DNA of 64,000 nt, taken from Trichosporon coremiiforme (lineage: Eukaryota > Basidiomycota > Tremellomycetes > Trichosporonales > Trichosporonaceae). Position 1 is the first letter of the stretch, and each line of letters starts with the position of its first letter. The stretch covers positions 248,001 through 312,000 of the forward strand of contig BCJJ01000027.1 of the NCBI GenBank assembly GCA_039545355.1. The letters are read 5' to 3'. The notes under the pieces are model-generated. The model saw only the letters and a list, made by a program, of their open reading frames with translations, was not told where the DNA came from and did no database searches. The translations under genes and the position numbers were made by a program. Of this stretch, positions 12,318 through 22,834 are shown in pieces.

Positions 12318-14526
12318 CTACTCCTCGCCCCCCTCTTCCTTCCACTTGTCGTAGTCAAATTCCCCCGAGTTGCCCGTCAACCGTGCCCACTCCAGCAATA
12401 GGCGGAACATGTACGCCTGCACGTCTCGGCGGCGGTACATGCGCTCCGCGAAGCAGCGGCCGTTGTGTGCGAGTGTGCGGGCGGTCTCGTCGAACCCCTC
12501 GGCGGCAGCTGTCGTGGAGTTACTCCCCGGAGAGCCCGCGAAGAACGCCATGATGCTCGGCAGGTCGCCATAGTCGAGCTTCGAGGGGATGTAGTGGTAC
12601 CACCTGGGGTCAGCTCATATCGTCACCTCCTCAGCATTCGGTCGAGGTAATAGAGAGGAGGACTTACGGGATCAGCCAGTCTTGCCACCACTCGGCAAAG
12701 ATGCCCGCCTTAACAACCACCGAGTTTGTAGCCATGAGCCGCCTGAACCTCCCACTCCACCCGTTCCCGTCCACGTCGAGAAGGAACCTGTTGCCGTGCA
12801 GAGCGTCCGGACTCTGGTACTCTGCGAATCCCAGTTTCGCGAGCTGGGCACACGTCCCATCGTCCTCCTCGCACTGGATCGGTTTCTGGGCCAGCTTCAC
12901 ATCGTATCTCTCCTGCAAGACTCTCGCGGGCCGCGTCGTCTCGTTGTACCCGACCACGTCGCTGATGCTGGTTTCTAGAAGGGGAACGGGGGAAGTGGAA
13001 TTACTGTTCGCCCACCTGTGAAGACGGACGCGGTGCGAGTTCTCCCAGTCCATCCCGGCGCTCATGTTCGCCATGCCCGTGTTGCTCCCCCGCCAGGCTA
13101 ATCTGCCCGCCTTGAGGTCCCAGGCCGTGTCGTTTGGACTGCGCTCGTTGAATTGGTCCAAGGGGATTGCGCGGATATCGCTGTTCACGCGTGTCTTCGC
13201 CAGACTGAATAGAGGCAATAGACGGCCATGAGGTGCCGGTTTCGAGGCGGCCGTGTGCGGTTCAAGTCCCAGGCCGTGCAGGGAGAGCAGGGAGGGGTTG
13301 GAACAGATGTTCCCCCCCTCACGCGGGTCGTACACGAACGCGGCGGACTCGCGCTGTTCAGCCCCATACGGAGAGTAGGGCGAGCAGATCGTGTCCCACT
13401 CCACCCTCCCCGAGGTTGATTCCGCGGCAGCGAGCGACTCGGGGGGTAGAGTCAGCCCCTCTCTGGCTGCGTCGGCGAGCGCGTCCCGAGCCCCGTAGGG
13501 GAGGTACAGTGCCGGCTGGTCGAAAATCGAAAACGTCGCAGTCAGGTCCGGCAGGCTCTTGGCGAACACGCTGATCGTGGACGCCTGGTCGCCCGCGCGT
13601 GGCATAGAACCGCCCCACTTCAGCGCGCCGTGGTGCAGGTCCAGGTCCATGCTCCCATTCCGGATACGGATGTTGAACACCTCGTCCCAGCCCTCGACCT
13701 CGGCTTGGCGCTTCTTCAGCTCCGAAAGGGGCAGTGCGCGGAAGGGCGCCAGGTCGCTGTCGATGCCGTCGTACTCGTCTGGAAGCAGGATGGAGTGCTT
13801 CCTCGCAAAGGCCCACCACTTGTCGAACCCGGCGGGAGGGGGGCGACCGTACCGGTGCATGTACTCTGAGACAGCATCGGCGAGCGTCTGGCTCTGCGAA
13901 GAGATGAGCTCGTTCCACCGCCGCTCGCCGAGCGTGAGCAGTTGCGGAATCGGGTGTGCCTCTGTCTGCCCTAGAACCAGGTGTCCCGTAGCTGAGAGCG
14001 TGTGGCCCGCGTCGCTCGCCGACCACCGTAACGTGCGCGCCTGTTTCCGCGAGCCAATGATCCGAGCGAGGTCCCGCTCGTACGCGTCCATGACGGACTT
14101 GAACTCGCACTCCTCCCCCTCCTCTCGTGTGAGCGCGCCGTGCTGCAGCCCCAGAAGCGTCAGGAGCGCTGCCGCCAGGATGACGAAGAGCATACGTCGT
14201 CGTCGAAACAGGCGCGGTCGACCAAAGGTCGTTCCCCTTCGTGGCCGGGGAATGGAGGGCGCGTTCGGCGGTGGGGGAGAGGACTTGCCGTTCGATCGAT
14301 GGGTGTCTGAAGCTCTCTGTGGTGTCGAGGGGTAGTCATTGGACTGGTCGAAAGCCCCTCGTCCGACGTTCGGCGGCACGCCCGCCGAGAGCTCGATGAG
14401 CTCCTCCTCCTCGCTGTCCGGGTCGAAGTCCGAGTCTGCCCTCGGCCGTGGCGTTCGCGCCCTCGTCTCGTCGTTCAGAGCGCGGATACGGGATGCGCCC
14501 GTCGCCGTGCTCCGCTGAGCCGCCAT
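12318..14526 (-). CDS. CAP10-like glycosyltransferase (GT90 family)
   Basis: Golgi-type type II membrane glycosyltransferase. Exons 14526-12668 and 12603-12318 give 714 residues; the 64-nt intron joins ..DWLIP to WYHYIPSKLDYGDL in phase. The cytosolic head (1-110) is Arg/Ser/Pro-rich with an acidic patch (DPDSEEEELIEL), and one transmembrane helix lies at about 112-127. The lumenal part has CAP10-family (KDELC/Lipopolysaccharide-modifying type) landmarks: LAWRGSNTG, then LLDVDGNGWSGRF with the downstream VVVKAGIFAEWW and LIPWYHYIP. In Cryptococcus, members of this family include Cap10 and the beta-1,2-xylosyltransferase Cxt1, which act in capsule and glycan synthesis. The sequence alone does not say which sugar is moved here, and no other capsule gene is adjacent. 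Confidence 0.9.
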
Positions 14527-15028
14527 CGTCGATTCCGTCGATTCGGTGTGTGGGAGTGTGTGGAGTGATGATGGGTGTCGTCAGTCAAGAGTGGGAGGGC
14601 CGGGAGGGTGGAGGTCCCGAACTTAAGGAGCCACACAGGTCGCGCCAAGGATTGCTGGTCGTCGCAAATCGCCGATCACCCTTGGCACCTCTGCCGCCTT
14701 GCGCGCGTTGCTCGGTCAATTCACAGGAGTTGAGCAAGCAAGCTTCATGCTTTCAGTGCATTCCCATGGGTCTCGCTTACTGCCCGCTGCACTCGCAGCA
14801 CGATGGCAATGTGCATTCCAGATGGGAGAAGGGAGGCAGAAGACCCACCCCTCCGGAGTCAGCAACGCATTACGACATCTCCCGTTTCTGGGAACTGCCC
14901 CTGACACTTGTTCATCGAATCTGGGGTCCGGATGTTGCAAGATGAAACGCTCTCCCCCCTAACGAATGCGCTCATGTTAATCATGCATCGATCTGCTCCC
15001 GCGTCCCATGGCCAAGATAAAGAGGAAA
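14527..15028. other. Intergenic between GT90 gene and LAS1
   Basis: This 502-base gap between two minus-strand genes holds the GT90 promoter and 5' leader and the LAS1 3' UTR. I see no further gene. Confidence 0.45.
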
Positions 15029-16615
15029 CTACACCCAGACGCCGATCGGCGCCGCCCTCCACTCTGCGACGTGCTCCCATCCGGGAACAGAGCTGCCGTC
15101 CGTTGACGTCTGCAGCGTGTGTTTCGGCTGTGCCAGCTTTTTGTCAGCTTCTGTCAACGATGCTTAGCTTACCTTCTCGTTAAGCGCGGCGAGGTTCGCC
15201 TCCATTGCCGCGAGCTGCGCGTCGACGTCCCGCGGCGCCTGCTCCGGCTTCTCGGCCCCGTCGTCGATCTCAAGCCCCTCGAGCTCTTCCTCGTTGGAGT
15301 CGCTCCCCGCCTCAGACTCGTGCAGGAGCAGCTCGTCCAGCTCGCCGAGAGCTGGGGCGTCGCCGTCTTCGGCCAGCTCGGCGTACACGCGGCGCAGGCT
15401 GGAGTCAGCTCCATCTTCACCTCATAGCTGATAGAACTTACACGTCGTCGCCATGCACAAGCTCGCGCGCGATGCGACGCAGCACGCCCGTCCGCTCCTC
15501 CTCAGGGACAGTCAATCCTCCCTCCCCCGCCCAGAGCCAGAGGAGCCACGTTCCCAGCGTCCAGCGGTACGACGCCATCTCCTTCCTGTGGTCCTCGGCC
15601 GCGTCCGGCGCCGCAGGGGGCGGGTTCAGGCGCGGTGCCGTGTCCAGCAGTGCTCCCAGGAGACACTCTGTCAGAGCCGCAGACACCGGCGCAGTCGCTT
15701 CCAGGTGCGCGAGCAGCGGACGCCAAATGGCGAGGCCCTCCTTTGGCGGCCGGTTAGCACGGCGGTGCGATCGTTTTCTGAGGTCAGCTGTGTTCCCGGG
15801 ATCGTCGAACTTCCGATGGCAATAAGGACTCACTTCCTAGCAACGGGCACCAGACCAGTCCTGACCACGGCATCCAGCACGTCGTCCGCATCCTCAGCGT
15901 CGATGGCGCGCTTGAGTCGGCGCAGCGCCAAACCGCTCTCGCTCTCGTTCGTTACGTCGTGCGTGCGGACGCGCGCCTTCACAATCTTCTTCCACTCGGC
16001 GACGAGGCCCTCGAGCTTTGCACGCCTGTCCCATCCCGCAGCACTTGATGAGGCAAGCAGCGGGAGGAAGCTCTGGCGGTGGAGGTAGTCAAGCGCCTGC
16101 TCGACCGCGCGGCGTAGCATCGGCAGCGGGGGAAGGTCTTCGTGCGTCGCGCGGTGACGCAGGGCGACAAGAGAAGAGGGAATGCCGAGGCTCGCGGCGA
16201 GATGCGAGATCGGACGAGCGTAGGGGCCTGAGAATTAGCTTTGCTTTGCAAACGACAGCTCTCCAGAGAGTGAAGGAAGACGTACCAGTCTGTAACGGGT
16301 CGACCATGCCGTTTATGAATCGAACGACCGCCATCGCATACGACATGCGCGTCGCTGATGCAGCCTCAGCGCTCGTGGGCGGATACGGCAGCAGAAGCGC
16401 CGCAACGAGCGCATGCAGCAGGTGGAGGAAGGCAGGGCACGACGGGCACGAGACATAGACGCTCATCTGTCGTTAGTTGAGCTTAGCCGCTGTCAACTCA
16501 CGCGGGACAAAGCGGCCTGGCGGCTCGCATCGTTGGCTCCGGGAGCGAAGAGAAGGTCGTAGAGCTCCGCGAGCTCTGCCTTGCTGGCCCACGGGACGCG
16601 ACGGGGGACTCGCAT
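15029..16615 (-). CDS. LAS1: Las1, pre-rRNA ITS2 endoribonuclease
   Basis: Nuclease of the Las1-Grc3 complex that cleaves ITS2 during 60S ribosome maturation. Six exons: 16615-16502, 16466-16286, 16227-15834, 15777-15442, 15398-15173 and 15127-15029, total 449 residues. The N-terminal half is the HEPN domain, beginning VPWASKAELAELYDLLF. The catalytic R-x4-H motif is RHRATHE, with Arg about 122 and His about 127. An acidic region follows (SEAGSDSNEEELEGLEIDD). The last exon supplies the Trp/Pro-Ile-Gly C-terminal tail (GWEHVAEWRAAPIGVWV), the type of tail that in yeast Las1 engages Grc3. Two in-frame acceptors could begin it (15127, or 18 nt further in); I prefer 15127 because a CTGAC branch site sits at the usual distance. 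A model that stops at 15164 would lose the tail. Confidence 0.9.
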
Positions 16616-16809
16616 GCTTGTTAGTGTGGTGGAGTGAGCGATCGGGACGGCCTCCACTTTGCTCGTCAACAAAATTCCTGGGAGATCGTCGTGTCCGAAT
16701 ATATGCTTCCGCTAATCACCGAATTTTACTTCGCTACATTGAATTTTTGTATAGAGACGTTGAATAGGAATACACACTGGCCGACCTGCGGAGAGTGGCG
16801 AATGCTTGC

Positions 16810-17819
16810 TCAGACGAGGCGGCGGGAACGGTCCTTGTCGTCTGCTGTTAGTGCTGAGACGGGTCAGGAGGCTTACAGTGGTGTGCCTGCTGAGGTGCAC
16901 TTGGAGCGCTGACATCAATGTGTGTCGGAGCACCCTTGAGCACGTTGCTGTACGGGTTGTCGCTAGGTGCGTCCCGAGAGTAGGAGCTGTCAGGAGACTC
17001 AGTGTTGCGGGTAGTGGCCCTTTGCTCCTCGCGCGAGGTCTTCCAGTGCTGAACCGTGTTCCAGGTCTCAGCAGCAAGCTTAGTCTGTGGCGTACTGGAG
17101 TTAGCTTACTGGCAGAAGAGTCGAAGCTTACAGGTTGGCAATGTTCTCCCAGCTGAACAGCGCACGCGTGGCCTTGGCGTCCTGTCGCCAGATGATACCC
17201 TGGATGGTTAGTGCTGTGAAGCACCAAAGACACTTACTGCAAGCATGTTCACGCATCCGACGGTGAACAACATCCAGCTCGACACCTGAGGGAACAGGTC
17301 GCTGAAGTGCGACAGCACGCTGCACGCGATACTTCCCGATTAGCCCGTCCCCGATAGCGTCACTCACAGAGTCTGGAAGGCGCCGAGGCAGCCAAGTCCA
17401 TGCTCGGGTCCAAGCATGGGGAGGAAGGTCTGGAAGAGCTGGCGCGGGAAGCCGACCTCGGCAGCAATAAGTAGCACGGTCTCCATGACTTCCATTAGCC
17501 TTGCGTCACGTTGTGTAGGGGGCTTACGGATGAAGACGCGGTTCAGGACTGACCAGAAGGCACCGCCAGCCTGGTCGGGGATCGTAGAGTTGAAGATGTA
17601 GTCGCACTTGTACTTCGTAGTGGAATTGCTGGGCATTGAGTTGTCCTTAGAGGAAAAAGGGACAGCGGAGGTGCGATCCTCTCGGATCGCCTCGCCGTCT
17701 CCAACAAGGGTCACGATATTTGCGATGAAGACTAGGAGCAGACTAAACATGCTCAGCGCGCGGAGCACGTTGAGACCGATGAAGATAGGCCCTTGGGCGG
17801 CGGACTTGAGAGCAGACAT
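16810..17819 (-). CDS. Four-helix membrane protein, DUF7598-like
   Basis: Conserved fungal membrane protein of unknown function. Exons 17819-17528, 17488-17368, 17319-17238, 17199-17132, 17094-16877 and 16841-16810 give 270 residues. It opens with AAQGPIFIGLNVLRALSMFS and has hydrophobic segments near residues 14-34, 98-115, 126-140 and 150-170, with an Asn-rich loop (NSTTKYKCDYIFNST) between the first two carrying possible N-glycosylation sites. The C-terminal 90 residues are polar and presumably cytosolic. The last intron ends in a tandem acceptor (CAGCAG), so two protein ends differing by one residue are possible. The family name rests on general resemblance to basidiomycete proteins with the same N-terminal motif; no enzymatic motif is visible. 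Confidence 0.75.
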
Positions 17820-19840
17820 GGGCAGTGTTTGTGAAGGCTGGGGTTGCTGTGGAGAGGGGTGTGGGATACTGCGGCCTTCGTTGTCAAGCTCTTGTCAGTT
17901 TTATATCGCTGGTTGCACCACTGTGGACAATGACAATGCCGTCGACAGCGATGAGCGGCTTCTCGATGCGCTGCTCGGAATAATGACAACTGTCCTGCTC
18001 ATGAGGGATTGGCAGTCATGAGCAGCAGGAAGTGTCATTGTCGTCTGAACGTTTACCTGCGCGTCCTGTGTCTCTGGCTGTGAGCATGCTGTGTGCTGTG
18101 CGTGGCCTGTGGAGGAGCCCAACCATGTGGCATCACGCCGGTCCCAACGCACAATAGCGAGCGAGTGGCTACGACTGGGCGTTGCAGCCCACAGGGGGTT
18201 GACCATTGTTCGTGCAGTAACGAGGCCTCCGCCGACCAGAATCGCCACAAGGGCAAGCAGTAGGGAACGGCATGGCGTTACGAGGCGCAACGTGTTGTGG
18301 CCGTATTAATATGGCGCGAACACCAATGGCAATCAATTCGCTCATTAACAGGGGCGACAAATGCAAGTGCACCACCACGCCGAAGAGGCTAGACTAGGCT
18401 GATGTAGAGAGCGAATAGAGAAAAGACTTGAGATAATCGAATTTAGTCTCTGGGTCGCGTCATTTGGGTCACGGCACAGCCGAGACCTGGGCTACCTAAC
18501 GCGTCGCGTGCGGTGCATGCGGTGAGTGAGCAGACCCAAGGTACCAAGGGCCGCGCTCGATCGGGTTCGGAGGTGGAGTAATGAGTAATGGAAATGGAGA
18601 GAAGTACGTGAGTGAGAGTCCCGGCGCAGTTTTGAGTGCCGGAGTTCTGGAGCGAAGTAGGTCCTACTGGTGCGGTATTGTGACATGACATGCAGATCAG
18701 CGACTGGGAAGGAGACTGATGACAGAGGAAGGAGTGTGACAATGGAAGGAACCGAGGATGATGAGGACGACTTGGGACCGGGAGAGGTACCAGGATAGAT
18801 TTGGAATGGGCCAGGGCCTGAACGTGCAGGCACGCCGGAGCGGCACCAGAGCTGAGGCAGCTGAGGGAGTGCAGCCGGCTTGGGCTTGCTCGATCCGGTC
18901 GACCCTTACGACTGGCGACGACGGTGTCCACCCCCCCCCTTTCCCCGTCCCCCGCCTTTGCACGCTGGCCCGCTGCCGCTGGGCGTCTTGGTGCTGGCAA
19001 GGCAGCAAGCACCCTTGGGCCCTTGGACGGGGCACGCAGATGTCGAGGATCGAGGACTCAATCTGGACCTGGTCTTTCGTGGTCCTTCCGGCGGTCCCTG
19101 ACACCTGAGCGAGAACTGAAATGTTCCATCTCTGCATCCACCGCCCACAGTGCACCGTGCACAGCCACCCCTTTTCTCTCCCTCTCCCTCACCCTCACCC
19201 TCAACCCCCCCCAAGTCGAAGTCGAAGTCGTCGTCGTCGCTGCTAGCCCCCTTCAACAACTGCGCATTCGATCAGCGCCCTGCACCGCACGCTGCACACC
19301 GGTCGGTACACACTGGCAACCGTAACCTGCTTCCTCTCTTTCACTTTCACTCACGCACCCATCTAACCCACGAGACTCTCCTTCTGACCCATCCCTCACA
19401 CTCCTTGTACGCCTAACTCGACCCACACTCCCTTGTACCCGACACCACAAGTCCCAAGATCCGTCGACCGGTCTCGTTGCCGACTTTCAACGACGGCACG
19501 CTTCCTTCTGGTCCCTGCGCAACGCCCCGTCTTCCCACGGGCCCAGCACAGACCTCTGCATCCTCATTCCTTCCACCGCGATCCCATCCACCTGGACCCC
19601 GCGACTTGACCCCGCGCTCTCGGGTCTGTGTCTCTGCCTCTGTCTCTGACACATCTTTCATCTCCACACGACATCACTCATCCTCCATCAATCGTACCGT
19701 GCTGCGCGCGTTCACTCCCTCACCGTCCTCAACCCCTTCCCTCGACATAGGCCTCGACACTTCGGTATCTTGACCTGACACAGACGCTCTCTCTTCCTAC
19801 GTTCATTTCAGCGCCACAGCACCACTACCTGTAGAGAACC
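17820..19840. other. Divergent 2-kb intergenic region with a C/T-rich leader
   Basis: Lies between the starts of the DUF7598-like gene (-) and the Mid2-like gene (+), so it should contain both promoters. From about 18930 to 19840 the plus strand is strongly pyrimidine-rich (ccccccccttt at 18930-18950, many ctctccctc blocks), the pattern of a long leader for the Mid2-like gene. ORFs in this stretch have no coding support. Confidence 0.5.
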
Positions 19841-21319
19841 ATGCGTCTCTCTACGCTTATCCTGCCTGTGGCAGTGGCTCACGTTGCCATGGCAGCTCGC
19901 GTCCATGTCCCCCAGCGACGACCGGCGCACATGTACCGTGCCATGGAGAAGAGGCAGCACGGTAGCTCGGAGGACGGCTTTGGAGTTCTGCCAAGCTCGT
20001 CTGAGGGCGGCGCAGGGGCTTCCTCGTCTTCCGCGCCATCGTCTTCTAAACCCGAGCCTTCGTCCAGCTCCAGTTCCACGAAGCCTCAGCACTCGTCCTC
20101 GAAGGACACTGACACGGCACCGACAAGCTCCGCTGCGCCTACCACCAGCAGCGCGAGCCCTGCACCCACCTCATCCTCGACATCTGATAAGGACAAGACG
20201 ACCTCGACCGGGCCTTCGGTCGCGCCCTCTTCTGATGTTTCATCAGACGATCCCACCACCTCGGGCACCAGCAGCAGCAGCCCTTCCGCTCAGCCCAGTA
20301 GGTGGACCAGCGGTTTCGTAAACTAACCTGTTTCAGGCTCCTCGTCCCAGGCTGCGACGTCTGAGTCGTCCGTCGCCCCCTCGTCATCTTCGACCGTCGT
20401 TGAGAGTTCGGAGACTGTCCCTACTTCCACTACCGCCTCAGCGTCCCCGACCGCCCTTACTTCTGCCCGGACGCTCACCCACTCTGCTTCCGCGAAGGAG
20501 ACTGACACCTTCATAGCCCCCTCGCTGGCGACTAGGACCAGGACCGCGACCAAGAGTGCCACCGCCAGCTCCGACGAGTCCAACAAGGACGACAATAAAT
20601 CGAGCGGTCTGAGCACCGGTGCCATCGTTGCCATCGTCGTCTGTTCCGTTGTTGCTGGTGCCGGTTTCCTCGCCTGGACGCTCTTCCGCAAGCTCAAGCT
20701 TAAGAACAACCGCTTCAACGACCGCAGCCAGCCTGTCGACTTCTCGCCCAACAACGGCCCGATGGGCGGCGACGATCTGTTCGAGAAGAGCCTTCAGCGC
20801 TCCGCGTCCGTTGCGTCGGCCGACCGTCAGCGCCGTGAGCTCGTCGCTGAGCTGGACCACGACAACAGTCTTACTGCCGGTATCCCCGAGCACGACTTCA
20901 CGGCCGGCGCTGCTCAGCCGTTCGGTTACGGCGCGGACCCGTACAACAATGGCCACGACTTCTCCTCCCCTCGCAACGACGGCTACGACCCCAACTACGG
21001 CTACCCTGCGCACCCGGACCAGGCGGCTATGTACCCCGAGCATGGCTACGCCGGCGAGTACCCGACGCAAGACCCGTACCACGGCGACGGGTACGAGCAG
21101 AACGGCTTCCAGCAACCGGCCGGCTACGCCGGCGACGGGTACAGCCCGACGGAGCGCGGCGGCCCTGGCCCCACGTCTCCGCTGTCGCCGCACGGCCACC
21201 CCGCGCAGCCGCAGTTCGACGCCTTCTCCGGCTCCGACTTTGAGGTCACGGCGCGTCCGACCGGCGGCGCTATGGGCGAAGCCGGACCATACGCCCAGGC
21301 CGCATCCTACAGGTACTAA
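19841..21319 (+). CDS. Mid2/Wsc-like Ser/Thr-rich plasma-membrane sensor
   Basis: Exons 19841-20297 and 20337-21319 give 479 residues. Layout: signal peptide at about 1-18 (hydrophobic, ending AMA-ARV), an extracellular stalk at about 40-245 made almost wholly of Ser, Thr and Pro (expected to be O-mannosylated), one transmembrane helix at about 247-268 (GAIVAIVVCSVVAGAGFLAW), then a basic stop-transfer (RKLKLK) and a 210-residue cytosolic tail. The tail is rich in Tyr, Gly, Pro and Asn with repeated GY/DGY units. This is the architecture of cell-wall stress sensors such as Mid2 and Wsc, but there is no cysteine-rich WSC domain in the ectodomain. Function is inferred from architecture only; an adhesin or other mucin-like protein is possible. 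Confidence 0.75.
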
Positions 21320-21671
21320 GCTGGCCTTGTGCTTTTTCATGTAACACCTCCCCTCACGCCTCCGTATATCCCCATCCGCTCCGCTTCTCCTCATATCTTC
21401 ATTTTTCGGACGTTTTCACAGTGAATAATTGGGCACTGTATGCATTGATCGAGCAAACCGCGCGCCGCAGGCGTGTTGCCGCTTCCCGCACACGGCAGGC
21501 GCGGAAAACTCCTGCTCACCGCGCTGATTCTATTTGCCGCCCGTTGCCGCACTCAGGCACAGCCGGCGTGAAATCAGAGGGGAGCGGGGCAGTGCGGGGT
21601 AGCGAACAACAACGATACGAGACACGGCAACGCCGCATGCTGACGTTGCACACTCCACGACATTACGGCTC
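21320..21671. other. Intergenic between Mid2-like gene and NAA40
   Basis: This 352-base gap between two plus-strand genes has no supportable ORF. It must contain the 3' UTR of the first and the promoter of the second. Confidence 0.4.
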
Positions 21672-22745
21672 ATGGCGACACCGAAAGTGCGCGCGGCGTG
21701 CGCTGCGAGTGTAGGCGTGCTCGCGCCAGAGCTCCCATGCACGCTGGATCTGGGGGCTGGGAATCCCCTCCCAGCTGCCGCTGCTGCGGCCGATCCCACC
21801 ACCAGCCTCCCTGGACCCAGCAGCTCTCCAAACTCCACGTCCCGACCGCTCGAGGAAGGGAAGGACGTGCGGCCAGGCTCGGCGGCATCAGCAGAATCAG
21901 CGAAGGGAAGCGGAAGTGGAGGATGTGTCGGCGTCACGAAGGGTCTGAAGAGAGCTCGGATGACGCTGAAAACGGCGCCTGAGCTCGGGAAACAGGAAAA
22001 GGAAGAGCTGTTCTTGCTCTGGAAGGCGAACATGGGACACTATGCCAATCTCGACTACACCGATTCCGGCAAGTGGGAGGAGATGTACGACGCGGATGCG
22101 CGATACCTGATCATCCGGCGGCAAGCGTCCACGTCGCCGTCCAGTTCGCCGCTCTCTCGAACGCTCAAGTTGGCCGCGTCTAGCTCAACCAAGGGCAGGG
22201 AGAGGGGGAATGAGGATGGCAAGGTCGCGTGGGAAGACGGGGAGGAGAAGGAGGGCAGGAAGCGGAGACGAATGAGGCGAAGGTCCAAGGAACAGAGTGA
22301 AGGCGAGTTACTCGGGTTCGCGAGCTTTCGGTTCGATACGGAGGAGACTATGGGCACGCAGGACGCAGAGGTCGTGTACTGGTGAGTTGGGATCGTCCCA
22401 ACGGCCAGCTGTCAGTACGTGCGAGTGAAGCTGACCTCAGTTACGAGTTGCAGCTCTCGCCGCCTGCCCGAGGACTGGGACTTGCGCGACGGCTGATGGA
22501 TGCTCTGGAGGGGATCGGGCGAAGACGGGGGATGTCGAAGAGCATGCTGACGTGTTTGATCGGTGAGTCGATGTTTCCAGAGAGCTTGTTCCTTGCGTAA
22601 CCAGCTGATCGCAGCCAACACATCCGCCTTGGGCTTCTACAAGCGACAAGGCTACACGCCCGACGAGATTGATCCCATCCGTTGCGCAGAGGAAGAAGGT
22701 GAGGAGGCAGAGTACTCGTACCGCATCCTCAGCAAGAAGCTGTAG
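21672..22745 (+). CDS. NAT4: N-alpha-acetyltransferase Naa40/NatD (Nat4)
   Basis: GNAT enzyme that acetylates the N-terminal serine of histones H4 and H2A. Exons 21672-22381, 22441-22562 and 22615-22745 give 320 residues. The core runs from about 105 (KEELFLLWKANMGHYANLDY, KWEEMYDADARYLIIRR), through GFASFRFD (about 215) and CYELQLSPPARGLGLARRL, where RGLGLA is the acetyl-CoA motif, to ANTSALGFYKRQGY and the C-terminal YSYRILSKKL. This order matches the Naa40 family. Two oddities stand out: an Ala/Ser/Pro-rich N-terminus of about 90 residues, and a roughly 60-residue insert (about 150-212) with a polybasic run GRKRRRMRRR inside the catalytic fold. The basic run could serve as a nuclear signal or bind nucleosomal DNA (inference). 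The start is the first ATG of the frame; a downstream start cannot be excluded. Confidence 0.88.
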
Positions 22746-22834
22746 CGTCTACTGCATACATACATACTGCCCATGTACCTGTCATGTCTATTCTGCCTGT
22801 CTATGCTGCACTATCTCCATTGCTTTTGTCGAGG

